DNA of 64,000 nucleotides, taken from positions 722,144 through 786,143 of the forward strand of contig NZ_LN623543.1 in the NCBI RefSeq assembly GCF_000826065.2, in the 5' to 3' direction. Under the pieces are notes generated by a model. It had not been told where the DNA came from. It ran no database searches and saw nothing but the letters and a program-made list of their open reading frames with translations. Positions 56,506 through 64,000 of this stretch are shown here, in pieces (the stretch's first letter is position 1; every line of letters begins with the position of its first letter). The stretch is from Tessaracoccus massiliensis (GTDB lineage: Bacteria; Actinomycetota; Actinomycetes; Propionibacteriales; Propionibacteriaceae). A program made the position numbers and the translations under genes.

Positions 56506-57479
56506 TATCGGTCTTCCTTCCGAGATTGTCTCTGGGTGTCATCGTAGCCAAGTGTCTCGGCCCGGGCGCGCCGGGCGTCCTCGCGGTCCAACGCGCGGTC
56601 CACCCGCTTGGCTTCACGGTTGGAGTCCTTGACCCATTGCACGAAGATCGTGATCATTGCCGCGAACATCGTCAGGTCGCCGGTGGCCCACATCAACGCG
56701 CCGGCCCATTCCTGATCCTTCATAGGTGAGAGCCCCCAGCTTCGTTCGAAGGCGAGGTACCACTCCTCGGCGATCAGCCTGCTGGAACCCATGATCGTGA
56801 CGCCGAGGAAGGCGTGGAACGGCATGGTGATGAAGAACAGCAGGATGCGGATGGGGTACGGCATCTTGATCGGCACCGGATCCACGCCGAGGAGCGGGAA
56901 GAAGAAGAGGCAGCCCATCGTGATGAGGAAGAGGTGGAGCAGGTCGTGGGCGAGGTCGTTGCGCAGGGTGATCTCGTACAGGCCGGTCATGTAGAGGCCG
57001 AAGGGGTAGATCACCATGAGTGCGGTGGCCAACGGCGGGAAGAGCAGCACCTTCGCGAACCTGGAGTGCAGCACCTTGAGGAACACGTCACGCGGCTTCT
57101 TGGGCAGCGCCCTGAGTGCCAGGGTCGCGGGCGCCCCGAAGACGAGGAACACCGGTGCGATCATGCTGAAGAGCATGTGTTGGATCATGTGCGCCCAGAA
57201 CAACACCGTGTCGTAGACGCCGAGGAAGGAGAAGGTGGCCACGGCGATGGAACCCAGGCCCAGGACGATGAAGGAGACGGTCCGGCTCAGCGGCCACTTG
57301 TCGCCGCGTTTCCGGAGCCGCTGGACGCCCCAGAGGTAGAGCCCACCGACGACCAGCAGCCCGAGCACCGCCTCCCAGGGGAAGTCCCACGCCGTGAAAT
57401 AGCGGGTCCCCTCCAGTGGAATGATGTCGTCATCGGGCTTGGCGTGCGTCGGAAATGAGGCCGGAAAGCCGCTGAACAT
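56505..57479 (-). CDS. CtaG-type cytochrome c oxidase assembly protein
   Basis: The 324-residue protein has about seven membrane helices with the caa3_CtaG features HMIQHMLFSMIAPVFLVFGAP near residue 105, FPLLGVDPVPIKM, and MPFHAFLGVTIMGSS. These supply copper or assemble heme-copper oxidase. A basic C-terminal tail follows. The start was set at ATG 57479 because a GATAAT -10 box (57492-57487) ends 7 bases before it; ATGs at 57488 and 57515 overlap or precede the box. It is divergent from ctaE. Confidence 0.85.
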   Translation of the reverse strand: MFSGFPASFPTHAKPDDDIIPLEGTRYFTAWDFPWEAVLGLLVVGGLYLWGVQRLRKRGDKWPLSRTVSFIVLGLGSIAVATFSFLGVYDTVLFWAHMIQHMLFSMIAPVFLVFGAPATLALRALPKKPRDVFLKVLHSRFAKVLLFPPLATALMVIYPFGLYMTGLYEITLRNDLAHDLLHLFLITMGCLFFFPLLGVDPVPIKMPYPIRILLFFITMPFHAFLGVTIMGSSRLIAEEWYLAFERSWGLSPMKDQEWAGALMWATGDLTMFAAMITIFVQWVKDSNREAKRVDRALDREDARRARAETLGYDDTQRQSRKEDR

Positions 57480-57486
57480 AGGGCGC

Positions 57487-57492
57487 ATTATC
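57487..57492 (-). promoter_or_regulatory. -10 box for the ctaG-type gene, leaderless geometry
   Basis: GATAAT on the minus strand, 7 bases from the ATG at 57479. This placement was used to choose the start. Confidence 0.45.
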
Positions 57493-57568
57493 TCATGTCC
57501 CCTCTCTCGAATCATCGGGGGGTGGTCCCAATGTTCGTGCTTGGCGTGACCTCTGCGCGTTTTGCGGC

Positions 57569-57574
57569 AATAAT
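57569..57574 (+). promoter_or_regulatory. ctaE: -10 box for ctaE, leaderless geometry
   Basis: AATAAT lies 6 bases before the GTG at 57581. Confidence 0.45.
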
Positions 57575-57580
57575 GAGCCC

Positions 57581-58282
57581 GTGGCCACGAATCATGAACT
57601 TACCCAAGCGCCGGCGAAGATGCCTACCGGCGCAGTGCATCCAGTGCCGTCAGCCCGGCTGAACAAGCCTCTGGGCCGTCCGGACGTGACTGCCATCGGC
57701 GTGGTGGTCTGGCTGGCGAGCGAGGTGATGTTCTTCGGCGCCATCTTCGCCGCCTACTTCTGGACCCGGTCCATGGCGATCGACGCCGCCGCCGCTGGCA
57801 CGCCGTCCCTGTGGGACACGGAGAGCGCACACCTCGACGTCGTGTTCGCCAGCATCAACACCAGCATCCTGGTGTTGAGCTCCGTCACCATCCAGTTGGG
57901 CGCCAACGCTGCCGAGGCGGGCCGCGTCAACGGCTCCTGGCTCAACCCGTTGAAGTGGGGCGTGCGGCAGGGCTTCATCGTCTCCGCCATCCTCGGCTCC
58001 GTGTTCCTCGCCGGCCAGGTGTGGGAGTACTTCACCCTCTTCAACGAGGGCTTCGTGATCTCCACCAACCAGTACTGGTCGCTGTTCTTCATCGCCACCG
58101 GCATCCACGGCATCCATGTCTTCGGTGGCATCGTCGCCATGTGGTACGTGCTGGCCCGCTCCTACATGACCCGTATCCACACCCACGAACAGACCGTCCA
58201 CGCGCACGTCGTGTCCTATTACTGGCACTTCGTCGACGTGATCTGGGTCGCCCTGTTCGCCGTGCTCTACTTCCTCCGCTAG
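57581..58282 (+). CDS. ctaE: Cytochrome c oxidase subunit III
   Basis: Subunit III of the aa3-type oxidase. The 233-residue product has five or so membrane helices with VWLASEVMFFGAIFAAYFWTR near residue 45, a QYWSLFFIATGIHGIHVFGGI segment, and the HAHVVSYYWHFVDVIWVALF ending. A conserved Glu lies near position 47. It precedes the bc1 genes, as in all actinobacteria, where the oxidase joins qcrCAB in a supercomplex. Subunits I, II and IV are not in this window. Confidence 0.95.
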   Translation: MATNHELTQAPAKMPTGAVHPVPSARLNKPLGRPDVTAIGVVVWLASEVMFFGAIFAAYFWTRSMAIDAAAAGTPSLWDTESAHLDVVFASINTSILVLSSVTIQLGANAAEAGRVNGSWLNPLKWGVRQGFIVSAILGSVFLAGQVWEYFTLFNEGFVISTNQYWSLFFIATGIHGIHVFGGIVAMWYVLARSYMTRIHTHEQTVHAHVVSYYWHFVDVIWVALFAVLYFLR

Positions 58283-58305
58283 ACCGAGACCGGGAGTTTC
58301 ATTCA

Positions 58306-59124
58306 GTGAAGAAATCCACCAACCTCAGGCGGCATGCCGCGGCGCGGCCCCTGCTGCTGATCTTGGCCCTCCTCGTCGTCGGCCTCAGCTACTCCGTGGT
58401 GAGCCCACAGCGTTCCTCCGCGGAGACCGAGACCACCCTGCAGATCGAGCAGGGCAAGGACATCTACATGACCACCTGCTCGTCGTGCCACGGCCTCGGC
58501 GGCGAAGGCACCACGCAGGGCCCCACGCTGATCGGCGTCGGTGCGGCCTCGGTCGACTTCCAGATGGGCACCGGGCGCATGCCCGCCGCCCGCCTCGAGG
58601 CCCAGATCCCGGCCCGCAAGGTCAACTACACCCAGGAGCAGATCGAAGCGGTGGCCGCGTTCGTCGACTCCATGGGTGCAGGCCCCGCCATCCCCGAGGA
58701 GTCCCAGTACTCCCTCGACGCCCTCAACCTGAGTGATGACGATAAGGCCCTCGCGATCGCTCGCGGCGGCGCCCTCTTCCGCGCCAACTGCTCCGCCTGC
58801 CACGGCATCGTCGGCGGCGGTGGCGCCATGCCGGAGGGCCGCTACGCCCCCAACCTCACCAAGACCGCCCCCGTGCACATCTACGAAGCGGTGCGCACCG
58901 GGCCGCAGCAGATGCCGATGTTCTCCAAGGACGTCCTCACGGATGAGAGCGTCAGCGAGATCATCGCCTACCTCGACGCTGCGGAGTCGCAGCCCAACTA
59001 CGGCGGCCTCACCATGGGTGACGCCGGCCCGGTTGCTGAGGGTTGGTGGATTTTCATCATCGGTATCGGCGGCTTGTCCATCGTCGCCCTCTGGATCGCA
59101 CGGAAGGGGGCTCGCGCACGATGA
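58306..59124 (+). CDS. qcrC: Diheme cytochrome c subunit of the bcc complex
   Basis: QcrC carries electrons from the bc1 part to the oxidase without a soluble cytochrome c. The 272-residue product has an N-terminal membrane helix (about 14-32), two heme-binding motifs CSSCH (about 58-62) and CSACH (about 162-166), a MPMF heme-ligand region near 206, and a C-terminal anchor (about 246-265). The GTG start VKKSTNLRR follows ctaE by 23 bases. It overlaps the qcrA ATG by 4 bases. Confidence 0.95.
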   Translation: MKKSTNLRRHAAARPLLLILALLVVGLSYSVVSPQRSSAETETTLQIEQGKDIYMTTCSSCHGLGGEGTTQGPTLIGVGAASVDFQMGTGRMPAARLEAQIPARKVNYTQEQIEAVAAFVDSMGAGPAIPEESQYSLDALNLSDDDKALAIARGGALFRANCSACHGIVGGGGAMPEGRYAPNLTKTAPVHIYEAVRTGPQQMPMFSKDVLTDESVSEIIAYLDAAESQPNYGGLTMGDAGPVAEGWWIFIIGIGGLSIVALWIARKGARAR

Positions 59125-60185
59125 GCCACGACAATCTGCCGGTGAAAGACCCGGATCTGGGTCACAGCGTGGCCAACCCCGGCCTCGAGGAGCACGTCGA
59201 GCGCTTCACCGACGTCGACGAGGGTGCGGGCAATCGCGCCTACCGCGCCATCCTGCTGATGCTGGCCGCGGTGCCGGTGCTGGCGATCGCCTTCGTGGTG
59301 ATCTACTTCGCCGTGCCGCGCAACGCCTACATCGATTTCGGGTGGTTGCAGGCCAGCGCCATGAACGTGGGCCTCGGCGTCACCGCAGGCCTGGCCGTGC
59401 TGTTGATCGGCATCGCCGTGATCCAGTGGGCCCGTGTGCTGATGGGCGACGAGGAATCCGTCGAGTACCGCCACACCGCGGCCTCCTCGGATGAGGACCG
59501 CGCGGTGGCGTCCCAGTTGTTCGCCGACGGTGTGGAGCAGTCCGCGGTCAAGCGCCGCCCGCTGATCTTGGGCGCCCTCGGCGGCGCGCTCGGTATCTCG
59601 CTCGTGCCCGCCGTCGTGCTACTGACCGATATGGGCCCCCACCCCACCCGTCGCGTCCGCGAGCAGACCATCGAGAAGACGATCTGGGCCAACCAGGTGC
59701 GCCTCGTCAACGACGAGAACTGGGTGGAACTGCGCCCCGAGCACCTCGAGGTCGGTCAGCTGGTCAACGCCCAGCCCGCCAACCTGCAGGAACTGCACGG
59801 CGTGGAGGCCCACCAGGCCAAGGCCAAGGCCGCCATCGTCGTGGTGCGGATGGATCCCAATTCGATCACCATTCCCCCGTCGCGGGCGGACTGGCAGGTC
59901 TCCGGCATCCTCGCCTACTCGAAGATCTGCACCCACGTCGGCTGCCCCATCTCGCTGTGGGAGCGCCAGACGCACCACCTCCTCTGCCCGTGCCACCAGT
60001 CGACGTTCGACCTCGGCAACAGCGGCGTTGTGGTGTTCGGCCCCGCCGCCCGCGCACTGCCGCAGCTGCCGATCTCTGTCGACGACGAGGGCTATCTGAT
60101 CGCCACCAGCGACTTCCCCGTGCCCGTCGGCCCGAGCTACTTCGAGCGCGATTCGCGCAATGACTTCAAGGATGGAGACCAGTGA
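59121..60185 (+). CDS. qcrA: Rieske iron-sulfur subunit of the bcc complex
   Basis: The 354-residue protein has three membrane helices (about 35-60, 75-102 and 140-160), the actinobacterial form, and a C-terminal Rieske domain. Cluster ligands are in CTHVGC and CPCHQS, with a SGILAYSKICTHVGCP context. All four ligands are intact. It is coupled to qcrC (ATGA) and its TGA overlaps the qcrB start region. Confidence 0.95.
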   Translation: MSHDNLPVKDPDLGHSVANPGLEEHVERFTDVDEGAGNRAYRAILLMLAAVPVLAIAFVVIYFAVPRNAYIDFGWLQASAMNVGLGVTAGLAVLLIGIAVIQWARVLMGDEESVEYRHTAASSDEDRAVASQLFADGVEQSAVKRRPLILGALGGALGISLVPAVVLLTDMGPHPTRRVREQTIEKTIWANQVRLVNDENWVELRPEHLEVGQLVNAQPANLQELHGVEAHQAKAKAAIVVVRMDPNSITIPPSRADWQVSGILAYSKICTHVGCPISLWERQTHHLLCPCHQSTFDLGNSGVVVFGPAARALPQLPISVDDEGYLIATSDFPVPVGPSYFERDSRNDFKDGDQ

Positions 60186-61888
60186 TGGCCAAGCCCACCA
60201 GCGTCGTCGACACGTCGCCCGCGGTCGAGGCCCAGGAGGCTCCCAGCGAGAAGAGCGGCACCCAGCCCGGCATCGTCACCTGGGCCGACGAGCGCGTCGG
60301 TCTCAACAAGATCGGCCGCTTCGGCCTGCGCAAGGTGTTCCCCGACCACTGGTCGTTCCTGCTCGGCGAGATCGCGCTGTACTCGTTCATAGTCCTGCTG
60401 CTCACCGGCATCTTCCTGACCATCTGGTTCAAGCCCTCGATGGCGGAGATCCATTACGACGGCTCCTACCAGCTCATGAAGGGCATGCCCATCTCGGAGG
60501 CCTTCGCCTCCACGCTGGAGATCTCCTTCGACGTGCGCGGCGGCCTCCTGGTGCGCCAGATGCACCACTGGGCCGCACTGCTGTTCGTTGCCTCCGCGAC
60601 CGTGCACATGCTGCGCGTGTTCTTCACCGGCGCCTTCCGCAAGCCGCGTGAGATCAACTGGCTCATCGGCGTGGGCCTGCTCACCATGTCGCTGATGGCC
60701 GGCTTCACCGGCTACTCCCTGCCCGATGACCTGCTGTCCGGTACCGGCCTGCGCTTCGTCGACGGCCTGATCCGCTCGATCCCGCTGGTGGGCACCTGGG
60801 TGGAGTTCTTCGTCTTCGGCGGTGAGTTCCCCGGCAGCCTGATCATCTCTCGTCTCTACATGGCGCACATCCTGCTGATCCCAGGCCTCCTGCTGGGCCT
60901 GATCTCGGCACACCTGGCGCTCGTGGTGTACCACAAGCACACGCAGTACCCCGGCCCCGGCCGCACTGAGAACAACGTGGTGGGCTACCCGCTGTTCCCC
61001 GTCTACATGGCCAAGGCCGGCGGCTTCTTCTTCGTGGTGTTCGGCTTCCTGGTGCTGATGGGCGGTCTGTTCCAGATCAACCCCGTGTGGACGTACGGAC
61101 CGTACGACCCCGCGAAGGTGACCGCCGGTTCTCAGCCCGACTGGTATATGGGCTTCGTCGAAGGAGCGCTGCGCCTGATCCCGCCGTTCTGGGAGTCGCA
61201 CTGGGGTGGCACCACGTGGACGTGGGCCGTGTTCGTCCCAGGGGTGGGCATGATGGGCCTGCTGTTCACTGCACTTGGCGTGTGGCCGTTCATCGAACGG
61301 TGGCTGACCGGAGACAACCGCGAACACCACCTCCTGGACCGTCCGCGCAACGCCCCCGCGCGCACCGCGCTGGGCGTGGCAGGCATGACGGCCTACGGCC
61401 TGTTCTGGCTGGGCGGCTCCAACGACATCATCGCCACCCGCTTCGGGATGAGCCTCAACGGCATCACGATCTTCCTGCGGTTCGCCGTGTTCATCGGCCC
61501 CATCATCGCGTTCATCATCACCAAGCGCATCTGCCTGTCACTGCAGCGCGCTGACCGCGAGCGGGCCCTGCACGGCTCCGAGGACGGCGTGATCGTCCGC
61601 TCCCCCGTGGGCGGCTATTCCGAGGCCCACGTTCCTGTCCCGGCCGATGAGCAGTTCACGCTGACGCAGCACCTGCAACATCAGCCACTGGTGGCGGGTG
61701 GGGACACCGACGCCTCCGGTGTCGCCCGCAAGGGAGGCATCAGCAACCTGCGTTCGCGCCTGTCGCGCTGGTACCTCGGCCACGAGATCGCCAAGCCCAC
61801 GGCGGCGGAGATCGAGGCGGCGCACCATCACGGTGACCACGACGATCACGACGACGCCCCGGCCATCGAGGACGCGCCCCGCCACTGA
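60185..61888 (+). CDS. qcrB: Cytochrome b subunit of the bcc complex
   Basis: QcrB holds the quinone sites and two b-type hemes. The 567-residue product has eight or so membrane helices, heme histidines in MHHWAALLFVASATVHMLRV, a WVEFFVFGGEFPG segment, and a long C-terminal extension (about 440-567) with several His-Asp repeats (HHHGDHDDHDD) near the end. The extension is typical of actinobacteria; the His-rich tail may bind metal, which is inference. The ATG follows GGAG at 7 bases; GTG just before it is an alternative. Confidence 0.95.
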   Translation: MAKPTSVVDTSPAVEAQEAPSEKSGTQPGIVTWADERVGLNKIGRFGLRKVFPDHWSFLLGEIALYSFIVLLLTGIFLTIWFKPSMAEIHYDGSYQLMKGMPISEAFASTLEISFDVRGGLLVRQMHHWAALLFVASATVHMLRVFFTGAFRKPREINWLIGVGLLTMSLMAGFTGYSLPDDLLSGTGLRFVDGLIRSIPLVGTWVEFFVFGGEFPGSLIISRLYMAHILLIPGLLLGLISAHLALVVYHKHTQYPGPGRTENNVVGYPLFPVYMAKAGGFFFVVFGFLVLMGGLFQINPVWTYGPYDPAKVTAGSQPDWYMGFVEGALRLIPPFWESHWGGTTWTWAVFVPGVGMMGLLFTALGVWPFIERWLTGDNREHHLLDRPRNAPARTALGVAGMTAYGLFWLGGSNDIIATRFGMSLNGITIFLRFAVFIGPIIAFIITKRICLSLQRADRERALHGSEDGVIVRSPVGGYSEAHVPVPADEQFTLTQHLQHQPLVAGGDTDASGVARKGGISNLRSRLSRWYLGHEIAKPTAAEIEAAHHHGDHDDHDDAPAIEDAPRH

Positions 61889-61908
61889 GCCGAGCCGTCC
61901 GTGACCTG

Positions 61909-61943
61909 ATCGGCGCCGCACCTTTCAAGGGTGCGGCGCCGAT
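61909..61943 (+). terminator. qcrB: Hairpin terminator after qcrB
   Basis: ATCGGCGCCGCACC pairs with GGTGCGGCGCCGAT across a 7-base loop, starting about 20 bases past the stop codon. Some U residues follow. It separates the qcr operon from guaB1. Confidence 0.8.
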
Positions 61944-61966
61944 TCTGTTACCGGAGCGCGCCCAGG

Positions 61967-61972
61967 TAAACT
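61967..61972 (+). promoter_or_regulatory. guaB1: -10 box for guaB1, leaderless geometry
   Basis: TAAACT ends 8 bases before the GTG at 61981. No ribosome-binding site is visible. Confidence 0.45.
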
Positions 61973-61980
61973 CCCCACAC

Positions 61981-63441
61981 GTGCGCTTTCTCAATGGTGA
62001 ACCTTCCCACGACCTGACCTACAACGACGTGTTCATGGTGCCCAGCCGCTCCGGTGTGAGTTCCCGGTCGGATGTCGACCTCACCTCCACCGATGGGTTG
62101 GCGACCCCCACCCCCCTGGTAGCCGCCAACATGACGGCGGTCGCCGGCCGCCGGATGGCTGAGACCATGGCCCGCCGCGGTGGTCTGGCCATCTTCCCGC
62201 AGGACATTCCTTCGGACGTGGTGGCTGAGTCCATCCGCAAGGTGAAGGACTCCCACGTCGTGTTCGACACTGCGGTGACCGTGTCACTGGACACCACCGT
62301 CGGCATGACGCTGCAGCTCATCCCGAAGCGCGCCCACGGGGTCGCCGTCGTGATCGACGAGAACCGCAAGGTGCTCGGCGTCGTGCACCCATCAGCGGCC
62401 GAGGAATCTGACCGGTTCGCTCAGGCCCGGGACGTGATGACCACGGATCTCGCCGTCGTCTCGGCTGAGGCCTCACCTTCCGAGGTGTTCGATGCGTTGA
62501 CCGATGAGCACCAGAAGGTCGCCCTGGCCGTGGATTCCGACGAGCGTCTCATCGGCGTGATGACGCCGAAGGGCGCCCTGCGCTCCGGCATCTACTCCCC
62601 CGCCGTCGATCACGAGGGCAAGCTGCGCGCGGGCGTCGCCGTCGGCATCAACGGCGACATCGCCGCCAAGGTGCGCGCCGCCCTGGAGGGACGCGCCGAC
62701 GTGCTGGTGATGGACACGGCGCACGGCCACCAGGAGAAGATGATCAGCGCGCTGAGCCTCGCCCGCGAGGAGCGCGACCGCTACGAGGCTGAGACCGGCC
62801 GCCGGATCCTCATCGTCGCCGGCAACGTGGTCACCGCCGACGGCTGCCACGACCTCATCGAGGCCGGGGCGGACATCCTCAAGGTGGGCGTCGGGCCCGG
62901 CGCCATGTGCACCACCCGCATGCAGACGGGTGTGGGCCGCCCGCAGTTCTCCGCCGTCCTGGAGTGCGCCGCAGCCGCGCAGGAGCACGGCAAGTCCATC
63001 TGGGCCGACGGCGGTGTCCGCCACCCGCGCGATGTCGCCCTCGCCCTGGCCGCAGGCGCCGGGTCCGTGATGATCGGGTCCTGGTTCGCCGGGACCCACG
63101 AGTCGACCGGTGACCACCTCGTCGACTTCGAGGGCAAGATGTACAAGGAGTCCTTCGGGATGGCCTCCGCCCGCGCCGTACGCAACCGCACCCGCGAGCA
63201 GTCCGCGTTCGACCGCGCCCGGGCCGCCATGTTCGAGGAGGGCATCTCCACGTCGCGGATGTACCTCGACCCCAGGCGCCCCGGCGTGGAGGACCTCATG
63301 GACTGGATCACCAGCGGCGTGCGCTCCTCCTGCACCTACGCGGGAGCCCGCAGCCTGGCCGAGTTCGCCGAGCGCGCAGTCGTCGGTGTGCAGAGCGGCT
63401 CCGGCTACGAGGAGGGCCGCCCGCTCGACCGCAGCTGGTAG
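61981..63441 (+). CDS. guaB1: GuaB1-family IMP dehydrogenase-related protein (GMP reductase type)
   Basis: The 486-residue TIM-barrel protein has LTYNDVFMVPSRS near the start, CBS domains (about 95-210, ARDVMTTDLAVVSAEASPSE), the catalytic Cys in VGPGAMCTTRMQTGVG near residue 310, and DGGVRHPRDVALALAAGA. It lacks the exact IMPDH flap and C-terminus. Its actinobacterial group, GuaB1, has been shown in Mycobacterium to act as a GMP reductase. The GTG start VRFLNGEPSHDL follows a leaderless-type -10 box. Confidence 0.9.
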   Translation: MRFLNGEPSHDLTYNDVFMVPSRSGVSSRSDVDLTSTDGLATPTPLVAANMTAVAGRRMAETMARRGGLAIFPQDIPSDVVAESIRKVKDSHVVFDTAVTVSLDTTVGMTLQLIPKRAHGVAVVIDENRKVLGVVHPSAAEESDRFAQARDVMTTDLAVVSAEASPSEVFDALTDEHQKVALAVDSDERLIGVMTPKGALRSGIYSPAVDHEGKLRAGVAVGINGDIAAKVRAALEGRADVLVMDTAHGHQEKMISALSLAREERDRYEAETGRRILIVAGNVVTADGCHDLIEAGADILKVGVGPGAMCTTRMQTGVGRPQFSAVLECAAAAQEHGKSIWADGGVRHPRDVALALAAGAGSVMIGSWFAGTHESTGDHLVDFEGKMYKESFGMASARAVRNRTREQSAFDRARAAMFEEGISTSRMYLDPRRPGVEDLMDWITSGVRSSCTYAGARSLAEFAERAVVGVQSGSGYEEGRPLDRSW

Positions 63442-63472
63442 GACGGCCACCCGCCGAGTGCTGAGCGCCGCC

Positions 63473-63478
63473 TAGACT
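63473..63478 (+). promoter_or_regulatory. -10 box for the 63486 gene, leaderless geometry
   Basis: TAGACT ends 7 bases before the ATG at 63486. Confidence 0.4.
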
Positions 63479-63485
63479 CTGGGCC

Positions 63486-64000
63486 ATGGTGGATGCGCTA
63501 CGCGGCTTCTTCGGTCTCGACAACGACTTCGTCCGGCCCACCCCTCGCCACCCGTCGATCACCGACCTCGGGGTGGCCGCGCTGCTGGGTCTGATCACCG
63601 CTGCCCTCGTCCTGGCGTACGCCGACGTGGAGGAGCTCGCCGAGCACGTGGACGTGTGGCCCAACCTGGGCGCCATCCTGATCGCCGTGGTGCTGCTCGC
63701 ATACCGCCGCGTCTACCCGTTGCTCTCCATGGTGCTGCTCACGGGCGTGCACTTCATCGCCGCTGGCACCATCTGGCCGCTGATCGCCTCGTTCATGAGC
63801 ATGCAGGTGATGTACTTCCTGGGCCTGTACACGGCCATGGCGTATGCGAAGCGACGAGACGTGCTCGCGCTGGTTGTGGGCGCGATCCTCCTGGCGATGA
63901 CGGTGTGGCTGGTGCTGGCCGATTCCTACGCCCGCGCCACCACGCCCGGCGAGTTCCAACCCAACGGGTGGTACTACCTGGCCACCGTCCTGCTCAACGC
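63486..64000 (+). CDS. Membrane protein, N-terminal part (possible sensor histidine kinase)
   Basis: The frame stays open from ATG 63486 to the right edge, giving at least 171 residues without a stop. It has a polar N-terminus (MVDALRGFFGLDNDFVRPTP) and four or five membrane helices (about 27-45, 58-72, 77-96, 100-115 and 122-142). This layout is common in actinobacterial sensor histidine kinases, but no catalytic domain lies within the window, so the kinase assignment is a guess. Confidence 0.6.
   Translation, partial: MVDALRGFFGLDNDFVRPTPRHPSITDLGVAALLGLITAALVLAYADVEELAEHVDVWPNLGAILIAVVLLAYRRVYPLLSMVLLTGVHFIAAGTIWPLIASFMSMQVMYFLGLYTAMAYAKRRDVLALVVGAILLAMTVWLVLADSYARATTPGEFQPNGWYYLATVLLN

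Overview
The window is chromosomal DNA of a high-GC Gram-positive bacterium (Actinomycetota). Gene content and order point to the Propionibacteriales or Propionibacteriaceae (for example a Tessaracoccus-like organism), but that family-level call is inference. The supports are an actinobacterial division and cell-wall (dcw) cluster ending in sepF-yggT-divIVA, a PASTA kinase, class II DAHP synthase, the MacRS two-component pair, the GuaB1 family, and the ctaE-qcrCAB oxidase block. The order metF / idsA / PASTA kinase / aroG / acyltransferase / NlpC-P60 / exonuclease-UvrC-like / trpD / ctaE-qcrCAB runs in the same sequence as in Mycobacterium and Streptomyces, so most of the window is ancestral core chromosome, not acquired DNA. 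No tRNA, rRNA, CRISPR array, transposase, integrase or phage gene was found.

Layout. (1) 1-18080, minus strand: the complete dcw cluster, transcribed mraZ-rsmH-ftsL-ftsI-murE-murF-mraY-murD-ftsW-murG-murC-ftsQ-ftsZ-sepF-yggT-divIVA, then a DksA/TraR-type zinc-finger protein and the start of lspA. Genes are mostly stop/start overlapped from rsmH to ftsQ. (2) 18320-22210, plus strand: a MoxR ATPase, a DUF58 protein and a transglutaminase-like membrane protein, divergent from mraZ. (3) 22609-27792, minus: a translesion-synthesis operon (DUF6504 protein, DnaE2, DinB). (4) 28003-32982: a Rossmann-fold oxidoreductase-like protein, a CcdA/DsbA thiol-redox pair, and a HelD-type helicase. (5) 33314-37709: metF divergent from a polyprenyl diphosphate synthase and a CtpE-type P-ATPase. 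(6) 37685-43853: a ThiE-like protein, a PASTA Ser/Thr kinase, a frameshifted unknown gene, threonine aldolase and aroG. (7) 43915-48753: MacR/MacS, a PlsC-type acyltransferase, an alpha/beta hydrolase and an NlpC/P60 hydrolase. (8) 48883-55071: a DEDDh exonuclease-GIY-YIG protein, cyclophilin, a MauE-thioredoxin fusion, a sunset-domain protein, a broken YcaQ-like gene and a prepilin peptidase. (9) 55058-61888: trpD, a degenerate receiver, a CtaG-type assembly factor, ctaE and qcrCAB, which feed the cytochrome bcc-aa3 supercomplex. (10) 61981-64000: guaB1 and a partial membrane protein.

Most genes build and divide the cell envelope (precursor synthesis, septum assembly, kinase control, peptidoglycan hydrolysis) or supply respiration, with DNA repair and thiol redox between them. 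The unusual material is mainly non-coding: a near-perfect 91-bp tandem duplication over the kinase start, a 311-bp element bounded by 18-bp inverted repeats, two diverged copies of a roughly 200-bp intergenic repeat, a probable MraZ operator array, a hairpin in the rsmH leader, and many -10 boxes placed for leaderless transcripts. I did not find a convincing new defence or biosynthetic system.
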